From Haliclona indistincta (taxonomy: Eukaryota; Porifera; Demospongiae; Haplosclerida; Chalinidae): a stretch of 64,000 nt of DNA. The DNA is taken from NCBI GenBank assembly GCA_964017065.1, contig OZ024787.1:11016989-11080988 (forward strand). Direction: 5' to 3'. The translations under genes and the position numbers were made by a program. Under the pieces are notes generated by a model. It was not told the DNA's origin and searched no databases. It saw only the letters and a program-made list of their open reading frames with translations. The first letter of the stretch is position 1, and every line of letters begins with the position of its first letter. Shown piece after piece: positions 1 through 11,788 of the stretch.

Positions 1-371
1 TGCACCCATGCTACGAAGTGTGCAACAGTGCCGCTGTAACTAAGAAGCCGGCTTTGTAAAGTGAGGACAAAAATCACACACTAACTTGCCACAAAAACCG
101 TACGTTGTAACTCAGCCATTTTAGTACCGATTCTAACGAAATTTAGATTTGTGTGTTGCTAAAGGTTACCTAAAACAATTAGTAATTGATTTAGACAGTT
201 TAAATTTTTTTTAGTGTACATCGCTACTGTAGCCTCAGTGTTAACGTTAGCCTCAGAGATATTATATAAAAAGGCGTATCCCACCTAGCACGTGCACTGC
301 TGCAGCAATGAATACTTATTTGCACTTGCATCAAACAGATTTTACTCAAAAATCAATGACAATAAAATTAA

Positions 372-3300
372 CTACTGGTAAGTAATCAGGTAGGCTGGAT
401 AACTCAGTGAATCAAAATAAACGACAAAAATTTGGGGATTAGTTATGTTGTCTACAGTGGAATCAAAGAGAATAGTCGGATCCAATTGGGGATACTTTGG
501 AGGTGGGATCATGGTACTTCTATTGCCCACAGTAAACTCTCCCGTCAAAACTTGAGTGAGGTACATTCTCCTGTAGCCTTGTGCATCAGCTCTAGCATAG
601 CGGTCAGCATATATTGAATCTCTTGCAAAATATACTCCTTTGCCATACACAGTTCCTGTACCATAATAGTGCATGATTATGTGTACAAAGATATTATAAT
701 TATGTACAAAGAGAAATACTAACATCTTACCATGCTTTCCTTTAAAACTCCTGTTGAATCCCTGAGTGTTGATTTTCTCACAAGTATCACCAGTTGTGCC
801 ATGGAACAACCAGCGCTCATTCTGTGTGCCCTTAGGGTTGTATTTATCCATCTGTTTTTTCCTAGCTATGTACTGGTCATACAGATTGGGATTTTGTAGC
901 CGCTCAATGCACTCAAGTTTAGTGAAGTTGATTCCTGCCACCATGGTAGCTGTGAACTGGTTCTCAACCAATTTGTATTCAGAACTGCCAGGATTGAGAG
1001 TTACTAGATGAACATATGCTTCTTTTCCAGTTTTCGAGTCTGTTGGCATGGAAACCCAGTCTGCTGGCTTTTCAACTAAAAAATAGTATTAATATAACTC
1101 TATTCACACACATGCGCAATGACTAGTAACGTATCTAACGGTTTCACCAGTAACATATGTGCACCCATTGCTGTTGGCTGTACAATAACTACTGAAACTA
1201 CACGTATTATAGATTGCAAAATTTACTAAGTTAAGTCTCATGGGCAGAATTTTTAATAGGCACACAACATTAATTTTACAACATGAAATTCTGGTCAAGT
1301 GTGAAGTACGATGAAATCCTTTACATGACAAAAACATCGCACATGTAATCTGTATAATACCAGATAGGCAGCAGGGGTGTAGGCAGAATTTTTGAAATGA
1401 GGGGACAAATTATTTTTAAAAAGTGGGGGTCTGGGGGTCCTCCCCAGAAAAATGAAAAATTAAGAAATTGGATTGAGAAGGAGCAACATAGTCACAACCC
1501 TGCAAGAATAATAACTAAATTCATCTACCAAGTCAGCAAAAAGGGGGCCTGCGCCACTGGGCAGTCTCATTAGCTGGCTGACAAAATCAGGAGAAGTCTG
1601 TGTAATGTTAGATGCTATTATGGTTTTAACCCTTTAATTACTAAATTATCTTGCTGAAATTTTAACCTCGTAAATGCTGACCACTTCTCTCGTGTGTCTT
1701 TTGTGCTACTGGTCTCAAATTTGCGTCCTTTTACGCCAGTGAGTAGCCGCAATTATCCACACTCAAGTCAGTCGATATGCCCCTCCCACTTCGAAAGTGA
1801 AGCCGATAAAGTGCAACGGCCTCGTCAAATTTTGCTCAAAGTTAGTACTTTGGGGCTGGATACTGAAAAGTACACACAGATAGCAGTGGTTTTGGTGAGT
1901 GCAAAATGTAGCCCAGATCATAGAGAATGCACAAAAATGTGTTTCCGAGCACCCTGAAGCCATAAAATGTCCAAATTTTCTTGGCTGCCATTTTGTTTTT
2001 TCTGGAATGTTGTGGGATTTGCACCGAAGCCATAGAAAAATGCTGAAGCCAATACGTTTAGCGCAGGGGTCGCGACGAAAACCGGTCAATTTTTTGCGGT
2101 TATTTGTATTCTTCAATTTAGCTTAATTTCGGAATATTTTAACACTTTTTGATAAAGTTATGGTGTCTGAAGTATGTATGTCGCCAAAAGGCGACAATAG
2201 GGGTTAAAGGGTTAAAGGCACATAAAGGGTACATTCCCATGTGTTGAGGACATACACAGCTACATAAAAGTTCTAACCTTCAGCATGTACAACACGCTTG
2301 ACTTTCACCACATCGCCAGTGTCCATGTCAGTTTCTTCCATAGCATCAAAATCAATGGTAAACCTCTCACGATCATAATTGGATTTAAATATTCGTTGGT
2401 TTTGTTTGTATGCTTTTTCTATATCAAAATTGATCATTGGGTCATACTCTTCTTCTTTGTCACCTGAGCATTGTCTATACCAACAAACATTTTTCTGGAC
2501 AGCAAAAGATGCTGCTCCTTTTGCTTCTTCTTGCTTCAGAGTAGAGAGGACATCTCGTATCTTATCTTTTATCAAGAGCACATCAGCGTGGCTCCCATGC
2601 AGCTTAGCAAAGTGCAACACTGGATCAACGTCAACTTCAAGCACAACATGTTTCATGGAGGCTTCCTTTTCAAGCTCTTTTATTTGGTGCAAAGATAGTT
2701 TGCTAATATACTTGTCATCAATATACTTTGTGACAAAGTGTGTTTCCACTACTTCCTTTAAACTTTTTTCAGCAGCTGAAACATCAGATTGCAAAATGTT
2801 ATTAAGTTAAGTGTCATGGGCAAAATTTTTAATAGCATAGTTGCCAACTTCAGAAAAATTTTGTCCGGGACACTCATTAATATTTAAACCACACCTACAA
2901 ATTAGTCGACCACACCCATTAATTTTAATAAACACGCCTATTAATTAGTTTACTCTGTATACATGTACTAGTTTGAGGAAGTCTGTGGAACACCGCGTGA
3001 AGCAGACCGAGTGACACGACTAGCAGAGGCGAGAGCAGAAGAGGAAGCGCTTACGGCAGAGGTCATTCTTCGAACTCTTCGAGGCAAGTGCTAAAATTCC
3101 GGGAGTGTTAATGAGCCAAGTGCTAAAATTCTGGGACAATTGTCTTTCCGGGACACCTTCGGGACAATAGCCATTTTTCAGGGACCGTCCCAGCCAAACC
3201 GGGACGGTTGGCAACTATGTAATAGGCACACAACATTTTACAACATGAAATTCTGGTAAAGTGTGAAGTATGATAAAATCCTGTCATGACAAAAACATCG

Positions 3301-6300
3301 CACATGTAATCTGCAGATAGGTAGTCTCATTAGCTGGCTGACAAAATCAGGAGAAGTCTGTGTAATGTTAGATGCTATTATGGTTTTAAAGGCACATAAA
3401 TGGTGTGTTGAGTACATACACAGCTACATAAAAGTTCTAACCTTCAGCATACACAACACGCTTGACTTTCACCACATCGCCAGTGTCCATGTCAGTTTCT
3501 TCCATAGCATCAAAATCAATGGTAAACCTCTCGCAATCATAATTAGATGTAAACATTCGTTTTTTTTGTTTGTATGCTTCTTCTATATCAAAATTGATCA
3601 TTGGGTCATACTCTTCTTCTTTGTGACCTGAGTATTGTCTATACCAACAAACACATTTCTGGACAGCAAAAGCTGCTGCTCCTTTTGCTTCTTCTTGCTT
3701 CAGAGTAGAGAGGACATCTCGTATCTTATCTTTTACCAAGAGCACATCAGTGTGGCTCCCATGCAACTTAGCAGAATGTAACACTGGATCAACGTCAACT
3801 TCCAAAATGACATGCTTTATGGCGGCCACTTTTTCAAGCTCTTTTATTTGGTCCAAGGATAGTTTGTTAATATACTTGTCATCCATATATTCTGTAACAA
3901 ATTGTTTTTCCACTACTTCCTTTATTTGTTTTTCAGCAGCTGAAACATCATGCTTAGTTTCACCAAATATAGTGACGACTAACTCATCTTCATCGATTGA
4001 TAAATCTGCTCCAAAGCTGGAAAATTCATCACATTCTTCTTCATCCTCGCTTTCCTCTTCAGCATTCTCAGCTACTTTCTCCTCATCTGACAACATTGGA
4101 TCCATTGAAAACAAAGAGCCTAAAGCTTTAGCACCTGCTTTTATTACCGAAGTTAACCAGGCCTCTCCTGCTTCTTTCTTTGCTGATACAAAAGATTCAA
4201 CGAACTCTTGATAAGCTGTTTGTTGAAAGAGGACTATCCGGATCCGCTGTACATGTTTTGGATTCTTTGATACAAATTTACGAAGAGCCTTTATCATACC
4301 CTTAGCAGCTTTGGCAGGAGGATAGCCACTAACACCAGTCCCAATGGCTGGGAAAGCTATCGACTGATACTTTTTAGATTCTGTCTTCTGCAAGCAAGCT
4401 AGAGTAGTCTGCACAAAGCGTCTCTCGTCTCCGCTGTTAAATAAAATGTGAAAGACTTCATGGCATCTGAGGTCACCTGTTGCCATGGTTACCACTGGTT
4501 TACCCTCTTCTAGTATGACTCCCTGTGTTACAATTGCATTGCAAGCTGTCTGAAGAGATTGACCAGCCTTCCTTAAAATATCTCTAGATACAGCACCCGC
4601 TCCAGCAAGATTAAGTTGTTCATTAGTAGTGTTAACAATCACATGACTATCATCATCAGAGATATCACCTTGAAGAATAACTAACTGAAGAGTAGGAGTG
4701 AGAGAGAAGGAGCAACTACTCTCTTCAATAGCAGTAGACTCAGAAACTGTAGAAACCATGCCAAACTTGTGAAAGCTTGTACTAGATATTGCTGCATCAG
4801 TCATAGAACGGAAATGTTGTTGAAAGACCAGATGAGTGCGAGGAACAAATATAACAAAGTGGACTAGTTTTAGTGAAGTGTTTCCCTGATTTTTATTCAA
4901 ATAAGAAGCAGCTCCATCAAGAAGGCACCGAGCAACAACGTCATCAGGATAGTTCAGATTACCAGCTCCAATAGATGGTATGGCAATAGAGCTAAGTGCC
5001 AATTTATTGCACTCATCGAGGCATTGTTGCACAACAGAGGATAGGTCCTGCAGAAAGAGTGCAAAATGATTAGTTTATAGTGAATTAACCATTTAGTTAC
5101 AAAATTATTTTGTCGAAAATTTGACTTGCTCTAAACTGGTAGTTTATCTTGCAATTTTCTAGATGCAGCACGCTAGCTGTTCCAAACCCCCTTTAAAATT
5201 CCCACTGTGCTGTACGTTTTAGTGGGAAGGGTGCACCGAAAAACAGTGGTTTTGTTTAGGTAAAGTTGACTTTTGCAAATAGACTTAGTTTGACCTTTCT
5301 AAAGCATTTTTCACACTATTTATGACGTCTAAAGTAGGTGTAGCCAATTATGACGCCATAGGCGCCATCAAGGGGTAAAGAGTTAAAACATACCTGTTCA
5401 GATTGTCCTCCACGTCCATCATAGTTTGGTAGCACAACATGCATTATGTATTTGCACTTCAGATTTCCAGCTCCAGTAACAGTAACACCTCCAACAGAAA
5501 CAGGTGCTTTGTTAGCACACTCATCCTTGAGTGTATCACCAGCAGCTTTTAGAAGAGCTTTGGAGACAAACCCTCCAAACCCAAGGTTTGTGTCAGTTAT
5601 ATTGACTAGTGCATTTGCCTACATAGACAGTATATTAGACAAAGTTCATTACACAATCAAGATATGCTAACCTGCACACTCAAGATACTGCCTTTAGTTA
5701 TTTTAATACATTGTAGGACAGCTGGCTGGTAGCTAATATCAATAGAAGGCAATGTTGGTCTTCTTGAACGATTCTTTTTAACACCAGATGAGGATGAAGT
5801 AATGTTTTTAGCATTAGGTGGCTGAATAATAGTGGCATTCTGAATGTGGTGCTCCACTGCTTTTTGAAAAACATCGGCATTGTCCTTTAGAATAATAAAG
5901 TTGATATCGCATAGGTCAGAATCATCATTATTCTCACTAAACTCAACCACTGCTCGTACCAGTGCAACAGCACAAGCATCTATTGGAAAGCCATACACAC
6001 CAGAGCTAATTGCAGGAATGGCAATAGATCCATAATCTTGGGCACACACAAGAGCTCTTTTGAAAGTCTTTTTAAGAAGGGCAATCTCTCTGTCATGATT
6101 GGAAGATGAACGATTCCAAGTGGGCCCAACAGCATGCACAATAGCCTTGTATGGTGGTGGTAATGAACCAACTCTTGTTTGCAATACTGCTGTTCCAGTT
6201 TGAACTTTTCCACTCCTACTAACATAATCATCAGAGTCTTCCTGTATGACAGGTCCTCCTTTTTTCGCAATAGCAAGAGCTACACCACCAATATGTTTCA

Positions 6301-9300
6301 AATCCTCATTTGCAACATTAACAATCACTTCTGCTCTGTTAAACGTAGTGATGTCTCCAATATACACATTAACAGTCTTGAGTTCACAAGTGGAGCCAGA
6401 ACAAACTTTTACAAACTTAGAAGGCAGATGAGAAATAGGTATTTCTGTATTTTGCTCCTCCCTATCTGTACTAACCTCGATACAGACCTTAGCCTTACAT
6501 TCAATTCCAAACAAAAGAGTATGCGAATCCTTGAAGAACTTGGCTATACCAGGGCGGCTGATGGGAAGAAGTTTTAGGCGGATTGAAGACCGGAGTAAAC
6601 TGAATTCTTGATCAACTTCACTTATCAAGTCGGGCTCTCCTTTAAAAGTTATATAAGGTTGTTTGCTGCTTTGTTTTGAAGAATTGACTATTTCAACTCC
6701 TTTTCTTCTAATTGAAGCAGACCATTCATTCCATTTTGGCTGCATTGCTGTGTTCAAAAGTCGCCAAACTCCTCTTTTCATGCGAACAGTTCTTGTCACA
6801 TCACAACCTTCTTTGATGAAGTGAATAAGCACCTGGCTTACCTCACTGGCAGAATTATCTAACCCAGCAACCACAAGCTGACGATCTCGAATTTCATATG
6901 TGTACTTGTGGATTTCCTTCATTTGTTGAACCAGAGCAAGAAAGTCAGGACTGTGAACAACTTTATTCTTGAAAGAAGATGGAAGTGGGTGTGCCTCCAT
7001 TTTGATTCGATCTCTGATAGAAGAAACAACATTCTCAGCAGAAAGAGAATGCTGAGGAGAGTAGAGAAGAAATAAAGACTCAATTTCACCTGTTGAACAT
7101 GTTTCAAAGAAAGGGACAACTTCAGACTGTTCTTGAACGATATCTCGACGTGATAATTGGTTCATAAGTTCAAGTTCAAGTGGTTGTAGATTGGGAGAAA
7201 TTTGATCATGTTTAAAATATTCTGGTAGCTTCTCTTTCAGTTCAGACAAATCTTTGATGCTCCCAAAAATTACAAGAGACTGTTCAGTTGAGCTTAAAGT
7301 GAATTTCAGCTTGGGATGTAGTGCTTTTATTTCATTAAGCTTATAACACTTAAGAAAACTCATTAGTGCAGCGTTATTAATAGGATAGTTCTCTTCTTTG
7401 GTAACAAAAGTGGCACACAATTCCCGAAGTGTGGCATTCAACGAGTTAATAGTTTCTGCTTCGCCAGCTACTGACACAATGTCACTTGAATCTGAAATAT
7501 TATGTTTCACACCTTTATTCTGACTTTCCTTCATGATGATGGCAAGCATTTCTCCACGTGCCTCTTTTACAATCATGAGATCTTTATTTATTACCTTCTC
7601 TTGAGTGAGCAATAACAAACTCTCCTGACATGCACGCTGCCAGTCTGCAGGAGATGAGCTGCTTGGAGTGACCACAATGGTGTTGTTGTCATCATCAACT
7701 ATTGCAGTAACTTCTAGCATACTGAGAGCCAAAGTAAGTTGCAAAGGCTTCCACTTGAGGTAACTTGCAACGAGTTTATCAATGGGAAAGCTGAGCGGTT
7801 GCTGTGGTACTAGAATAGGTTTGTCCTCTTCTGAAAAAAGAGACACTTGAATGTTTTTACCAAGCTTGGGATGATCCCTTTCAAGAACAGAAGGCACAAC
7901 TGTATGTAGAAATTTTAAATAAATCAGAGAAAGAATGCAAACTTGATTAACTTACCAGAATGGTTCTTGAAGGTGATTGTTGCTCTGCCATTTCCATGGT
8001 ACTCTGTAGTTTCAATTTCTCCTCCTCCTGATCGCTTAGCATTTCCAAAGTATTTAGTCAATGCTGTCTCATTCTGAAAGCCAGATTCAGTGATGTTTGA
8101 TACTAAAATGATTCGTGGTGGAGGTGGTGATGGTGACCTGTCAGAAAGGTCATCGGACTCAAAACTTGCTAGATTGTCATCATATACTGTTATCTGCACA
8201 TCAGAGCCAAGTCTAGAGTGTTTCTTCTCAAGAACAGAAGAGATCACTACACAACACAATAAATCATTGATGGTATGAATACTTATTAACACCGACCTTT
8301 GTGATCCTGAAATGTAACAATAGCCTTTTCTTGTTTTAGTAATAAAACATTTTCAACTGAACCCCCTCCAGATCTCTTGTGACTTCCAAAATAGCGCTTC
8401 AGTGCCACCACATTATAAAATTCAGTAGTAATATTTGCAACAAGAATTTTCCTACTGAATTCACATCGATTAGTAGAAATGCTATTTGTTAACAATTTTT
8501 CAGTGATTTCTAATAGCTCTAACAAAGAGATAAACATAAAAAGTTATAATTATAATTATTATAGTTACCTTGTTCAGTATAGCACTTGGTAAGAACAAGC
8601 ACAATATGACCAGCACTGTGTGACTGAAGACTATACTCAGTCTCCTCTAGATCCAATATATCTTCAATTTCCATCTTCAAAACTACATCATTCCAACTTT
8701 CAGGTATATCAACGATTAACAAACGATCCGTATGATATAACTGGCAGCTGCTATCTTGTGATACTACTGGCAATGTCTCTTTTACTGCATCAGACGGATT
8801 AATAGTAGAAGAAGCTCGAGAAGTAATGCCAACACTGAGGAGGTCATCTGATGGGACAGTATGGCTAATTAGAAAACCATCAGTATTGCTATGGGTAGCT
8901 GACAAAGAACGAGAGCCAGCAGCAGTGCTTTGAGTAGCTGATAAAGAAGGAGCGCCAGTAGCAGAGCTGTGAGTATATGATAAAGAAGGAAAACCAGCAG
9001 CAGTGCTGTGAGTAGCTGATAAAGAAGGAGAGTCAGCAGCAGTGCTGTGAGTAGCTGATAAAGAAGGGGATCCAGCAGCAGTGCTGTGGATAGCTGATAA
9101 AGAAGGAAAACCAGCAGCAGTGCTGTGGATAGCTGATAAAGAAGGAAAACCAGCAGCAGTGCTGTGAGTAGCTGATAAAGAAGGGGATCCAGCAGCAGTG
9201 CTGTGGATAGCTGATAAAGAAGGAAAACCAGCAGCAGTGCTGTGATTAGCTGATAAAGAAGGAGCGCCAGCAGCAGTGCTGTGAGTAGCTGATAAAGAAG

Positions 9301-9591
9301 GAGCGCCAGTAGCAGAGCTGTGAGTAGCTGATAAAGAAGGGGATCCAGCAGCAGTGCTGTGAGTAGCTGATAAAGAAGGAGAGCCAGCAGCAATGCTGTG
9401 GGTAGCTGATAAAAGAGAGCCAGCAGCAATGCTGTGGGTAGCTGATAAAAGAGAGCCAGCAGCAATGGTGTGGGTAGCTGATAAAAGAGAGCCAGCAGCA
9501 TTGCTGTGTGAAGAAAAATCATGAGGTGCTATTTTCAGTTCGTTACCCAAAAATTTATGACCTGCTGTCTTGCACATAATCATCAAAGTAT
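372..9591 (-). CDS. PARP14-like: PARP14-like ADP-ribosyltransferase, multi-exon
   Basis: Spliced minus-strand gene; exons inferred from GT/AG sites with matching phase: 9591-8569, 8518-8297, 8246-7956, 7899-5672, 5618-5394, 5047-3442, optional 2775-2278, 1075-731, 655-372 (about 2,080-2,240 aa). Domains in order: Ser/Ala-rich repeat, at least three RRM-like units (two carry KRSGGG and end VLE..H..LG), KH-like region, macrodomain 1 (about 6370-5850), macrodomain 2 split over two introns (5715-4800), macrodomain 3 (4680-4200), acidic linker, WWE, ART domain. The ART domain has FHGT, YGKGVYFARD and a third triad residue Ile (NPQIFVVYF), so H-Y-I, the mono-ADP-ribosylating type. Known PARP14 proteins bind and modify ADP-ribose targets in stress and immune responses; that role here is inference. 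Most introns are 50-75 bp. The 5' end is unresolved: the first exon seen holds only the C-terminal half of an RRM-like unit, and transposons lie directly upstream. Confidence 0.9.
1372..1560. mobile_element. Short insertion, about 190 bp, in PARP intron
   Basis: Present in one copy of the tandem duplication and absent from the other, which gives an empty-site comparison. It begins caggggtgtaggcag, contains a G-rich stretch (gtctgggggtcctcccc), and is flanked by GCAG on both sides. Family not recognised. Confidence 0.55.
1630..2211. mobile_element. MITE with TTAA target duplication (piggyBac-type)
   Basis: The element starts ccctttaa and ends ttaaaggg, is flanked by TTAA at 1626-1629 and 2212-2215, and is missing from the paralogous intron copy near 3388. 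TTAA duplication is the hallmark of piggyBac-superfamily insertion. No transposase inside. Same family as 5089-5382: both right ends carry a gtct(g/a)aagta segment and end in a gggttaaag-like sequence. Confidence 0.75.
2836..3219. mobile_element. MITE, 13-bp TIR CATAGTTGCCAAC
   Basis: Ends are catagttgccaac and gttggcaactatg. TAATAG lies at 2830-2835 and again at 3220-3225. The paralogous intron copy (about 1250) is uninterrupted at this site, so the insertion followed the exon duplication. Superfamily not certain; a 6-bp duplication is unusual for hAT. Confidence 0.75.
5089..5382. mobile_element. MITE with TTAA target duplication, second copy
   Basis: Lies wholly inside the intron between the two exons of macrodomain 2. 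TTAA occurs at 5085-5088 and 5383-5386, and the 5' end ccatttagttac resembles the start of the element at 1630. About half the length of that copy. Confidence 0.7.
8925..9515 (-). repeat. In-frame 39-bp coding minisatellite
   Basis: Roughly 15 copies of a 39-bp unit, each coding a 13-residue block of the type STAAGSPSLSATH, with shortened versions at the N-terminal side. The unit is a multiple of three, so copy-number change keeps the PARP14-like frame. It forms a low-complexity Ser/Ala-rich linker ahead of the RRM-like domains. Confidence 0.85.
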
Positions 9592-9658
9592 CTATAGATA
9601 GATAAAACAAAATTTCAAACAATGCAGCATCAATACAACAAGGAGTTATCATTCCAAG

Positions 9659-10152
9659 TAGAGCTGTGCGATATCGGAAAATGTATCGCAATACTATATT
9701 ATTGCTAAAAAATATGCCGATAACTACTAAATATAGTGTGCATTTTCAGTCTAAGCATAAAATAGCAAAGTATACATTGGAGAGTTTAGACAGAGCATCA
9801 TTACATAAACAGAAACCAACCATGTGCTACCACAAGGTGTAATAATTAGCTGGGTGTGACTGCACTAGGCACGCATGTGCGCTGTAGCGAATGCTGCGAG
9901 CAATTTCTTCGAGCCTGATTCACAACGCTGCATGTAGTACAGATCGTACTTACAAGCTGCAGGTAAGTATTTTTAATTTTAAGAGTGTCAATAAGGCAGC
10001 AAACAGCAAGGCTAGACGCAATTACAACTGCGATTTCATATCGGTATACACGATATTATAGTAGTATCACGATATTTTTCTTCAATATAGTATCGCAATA
10101 CATTTATTAAAATCGCGGTGTTACTAAAATATTGAAATATCGCACAGCCCTA
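9659..10152. mobile_element. hAT-type MITE with 8-bp TSD
   Basis: Starts tagagctgtgcgatat and ends atatcgcacagcccta (inverted repeats with one mismatch). Perfect 8-bp duplication ATTCCAAG at 9651-9658 and 10153-10160. The TA(G)GGCTGTGCGATA end type and 8-bp TSD fit the hAT superfamily. Non-coding. It sits just upstream of the first recognised PARP14-like exon. Confidence 0.85.
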
Positions 10153-10348
10153 ATTCCAAGAAGCGTACAACTTTGAATAGCACAATGGCAAATCACAGAA
10201 TATTTCTGCTGCTCGGTGCGTTGAAAAACTCCTATTATGAGCTGTACAGCCATGGGTATAATATACGCAGTACTATGGGCCAATTCGGCGGTAAAATACC
10301 TGTATGCAATGAGGCCCTTTTAGTTTTTTTCAAATGTTCCATGGTTGT

Positions 10349-10509
10349 TGTAGTGTTCGATTGGTAGCATGGTTGATTATTAGAAATAGCGAGTATACGA
10401 ATACAGATCAATAGTGGTATACACAGATTAAATACTAACTACTAAGCAAGTCACTAGTGGGTCTGTAGATGTGCTAACTATAGTAATCACATATTAACAC
10501 AATACTACA
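10349..10509 (-). repeat. 3' LTR of the gypsy element
   Basis: 161 bp, intact. Its sequence defines the ends that are found again, split apart, at 14511-14535 and 16484-16625. Confidence 0.88.
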
Positions 10510-11788
10510 TCTCCCTTTGGAACACAAAACAACCATTTGTTCGAGTGAGTCACTAGTGGCGCATAGTGCTCTACAGGTCGGCTGATCATTGTGCTCCTTC
10601 TTGGTGCTTGCTCTGTCGGTACGTGTTCTGTTGATGTGCGTGAAGTGGTACTCTCATCTTCTAATTCCTCTTCTGGAATTGGCAAGATGTCTCTTCGATT
10701 TCTTCTGTACTCTGCTCCTTCTCCTGTGGTAACGTTGTAGCTACGTGGGGCTGCTTGTGATGTTACTCTGCCTTCCTGATTCCTGTCTGGTAGCCATACC
10801 ATTTCTCCACTAGTGAGTGGGCGCTGCTCTTTGGCTCCATGGTGAGAGTCATAGTTCTCCTTCTGTCTCTTTTCTCATCCTTTTCACGTACTTCATCGGG
10901 GTCTGGAATTCTGGGTCTCCTCTGCTCTATTGTGGAGGGAACTGTTGTTCTTGGTAGTCTATTCATCAAGAGTTCACTCGGGCTGTATTTTCCTCCTAAG
11001 ACAGGTGTAGTTCTGTAAGCGAGTAGTGCTAGGTAGGGGTCATCACACTTCTTCAGTAGTCCTTTGATGGTCTTGACAGCTCTTTCTGCCTCTCCATTGC
11101 TCTGGGGGTAGTACGGACTGCTGGTCTTGTGCTCAAATTCATACTGTTTTGCAAAAGTCTCGTATGCTTCTGAGGTGAACTGTGGTCCATTATCAGATAT
11201 CACTGTCTCTGGTATCCCATGTCTTGCAAAAATACTCTTCGTCTTGTTGATGACTTCTGGTGCTGATTCTCCTGATAGTCTTGCGATCTCGATGAAGCGA
11301 GAATAATAGTCTACAATCAGTACGTACATGTGTTTGTCCCATTCGAATAAGTCGGTTCCTACTTTCTGCCAAGGTAGCTCGGGTAGCTTGGATGGTTTCA
11401 TCGGCTCTGCTCTCTTCTGCTGCTCTTTACAACATGTGGTGCAGGCTCCTACAAGTTCTTCTAATTCAGTTGAAATCCTGGGCCACCATACAGATTGTCT
11501 TGCTCTCTCCCTGCATTTGGTAATGCCTTGGTGTCCATTGTGGATTCTTTGCAGTAGCTCCTTCCTAAGTGGGGGTGGTATCACAATACGAGATCCTCTC
11601 ATGAGTAGTCCTTGCTGAACTGAAAACTCGTCTTTCATCAGTAGATAAGGTCTTACAACTGCTGGAGTCTTCTTCTTTTCAGGCCATTCAGTCTCTAGAT
11701 AGCTGGTGATGAGTTGACAGGCTTCGTCTTTACTCTGTAGGGTTTTGATCTCCCCTAGGCGTAATTCCTCTGTTGCAGGTAGTTCCAT
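10494..11788 (-). CDS. Integrase domain of gypsy pol
   Basis: Encodes a HHCC-type region (H..H then C..C in GACTTCC) followed by the DDE core: D in GTDLFEW, D in SDNGPQF and E in SNGEAE. The main frame covers 11788-10763. The C-terminal tail continues in another frame (10802-10494), so there is a frameshift near 10780. The start overlaps the RT frame by about 60 bp out of phase, another frameshift at about 11785. The protein would join new element DNA to the genome. Related to metazoan gypsy elements; clade not assigned. Confidence 0.88.

Larger units (their letters stand above)
1205..3960 (-). repeat. Tandem duplication of the WWE exon and flanking intron
   Basis: The segment with the KH-like/WWE exon end and downstream intron occurs twice in direct orientation (about 1205-2788 and 2789-3960). 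Both copies share intron landmarks such as the stretch starting agattgcaaaat and the segment tctcattagctggctg. The downstream copy's coding part (2775-2278) is 498 nt and fully open, with about 26 residue differences over about 166 by hand alignment. Size differences between the copies are explained by separate MITE insertions (1372-1560 and 1630-2211 in one, 2836-3219 in the other). Confidence 0.85.

Noticed and set aside
8869..9522. 217-codon Leu-rich frame on minus
   Set aside because: Alternate-frame shadow of the 39-bp coding minisatellite; the in-phase frame splices correctly into the PARP14-like gene.
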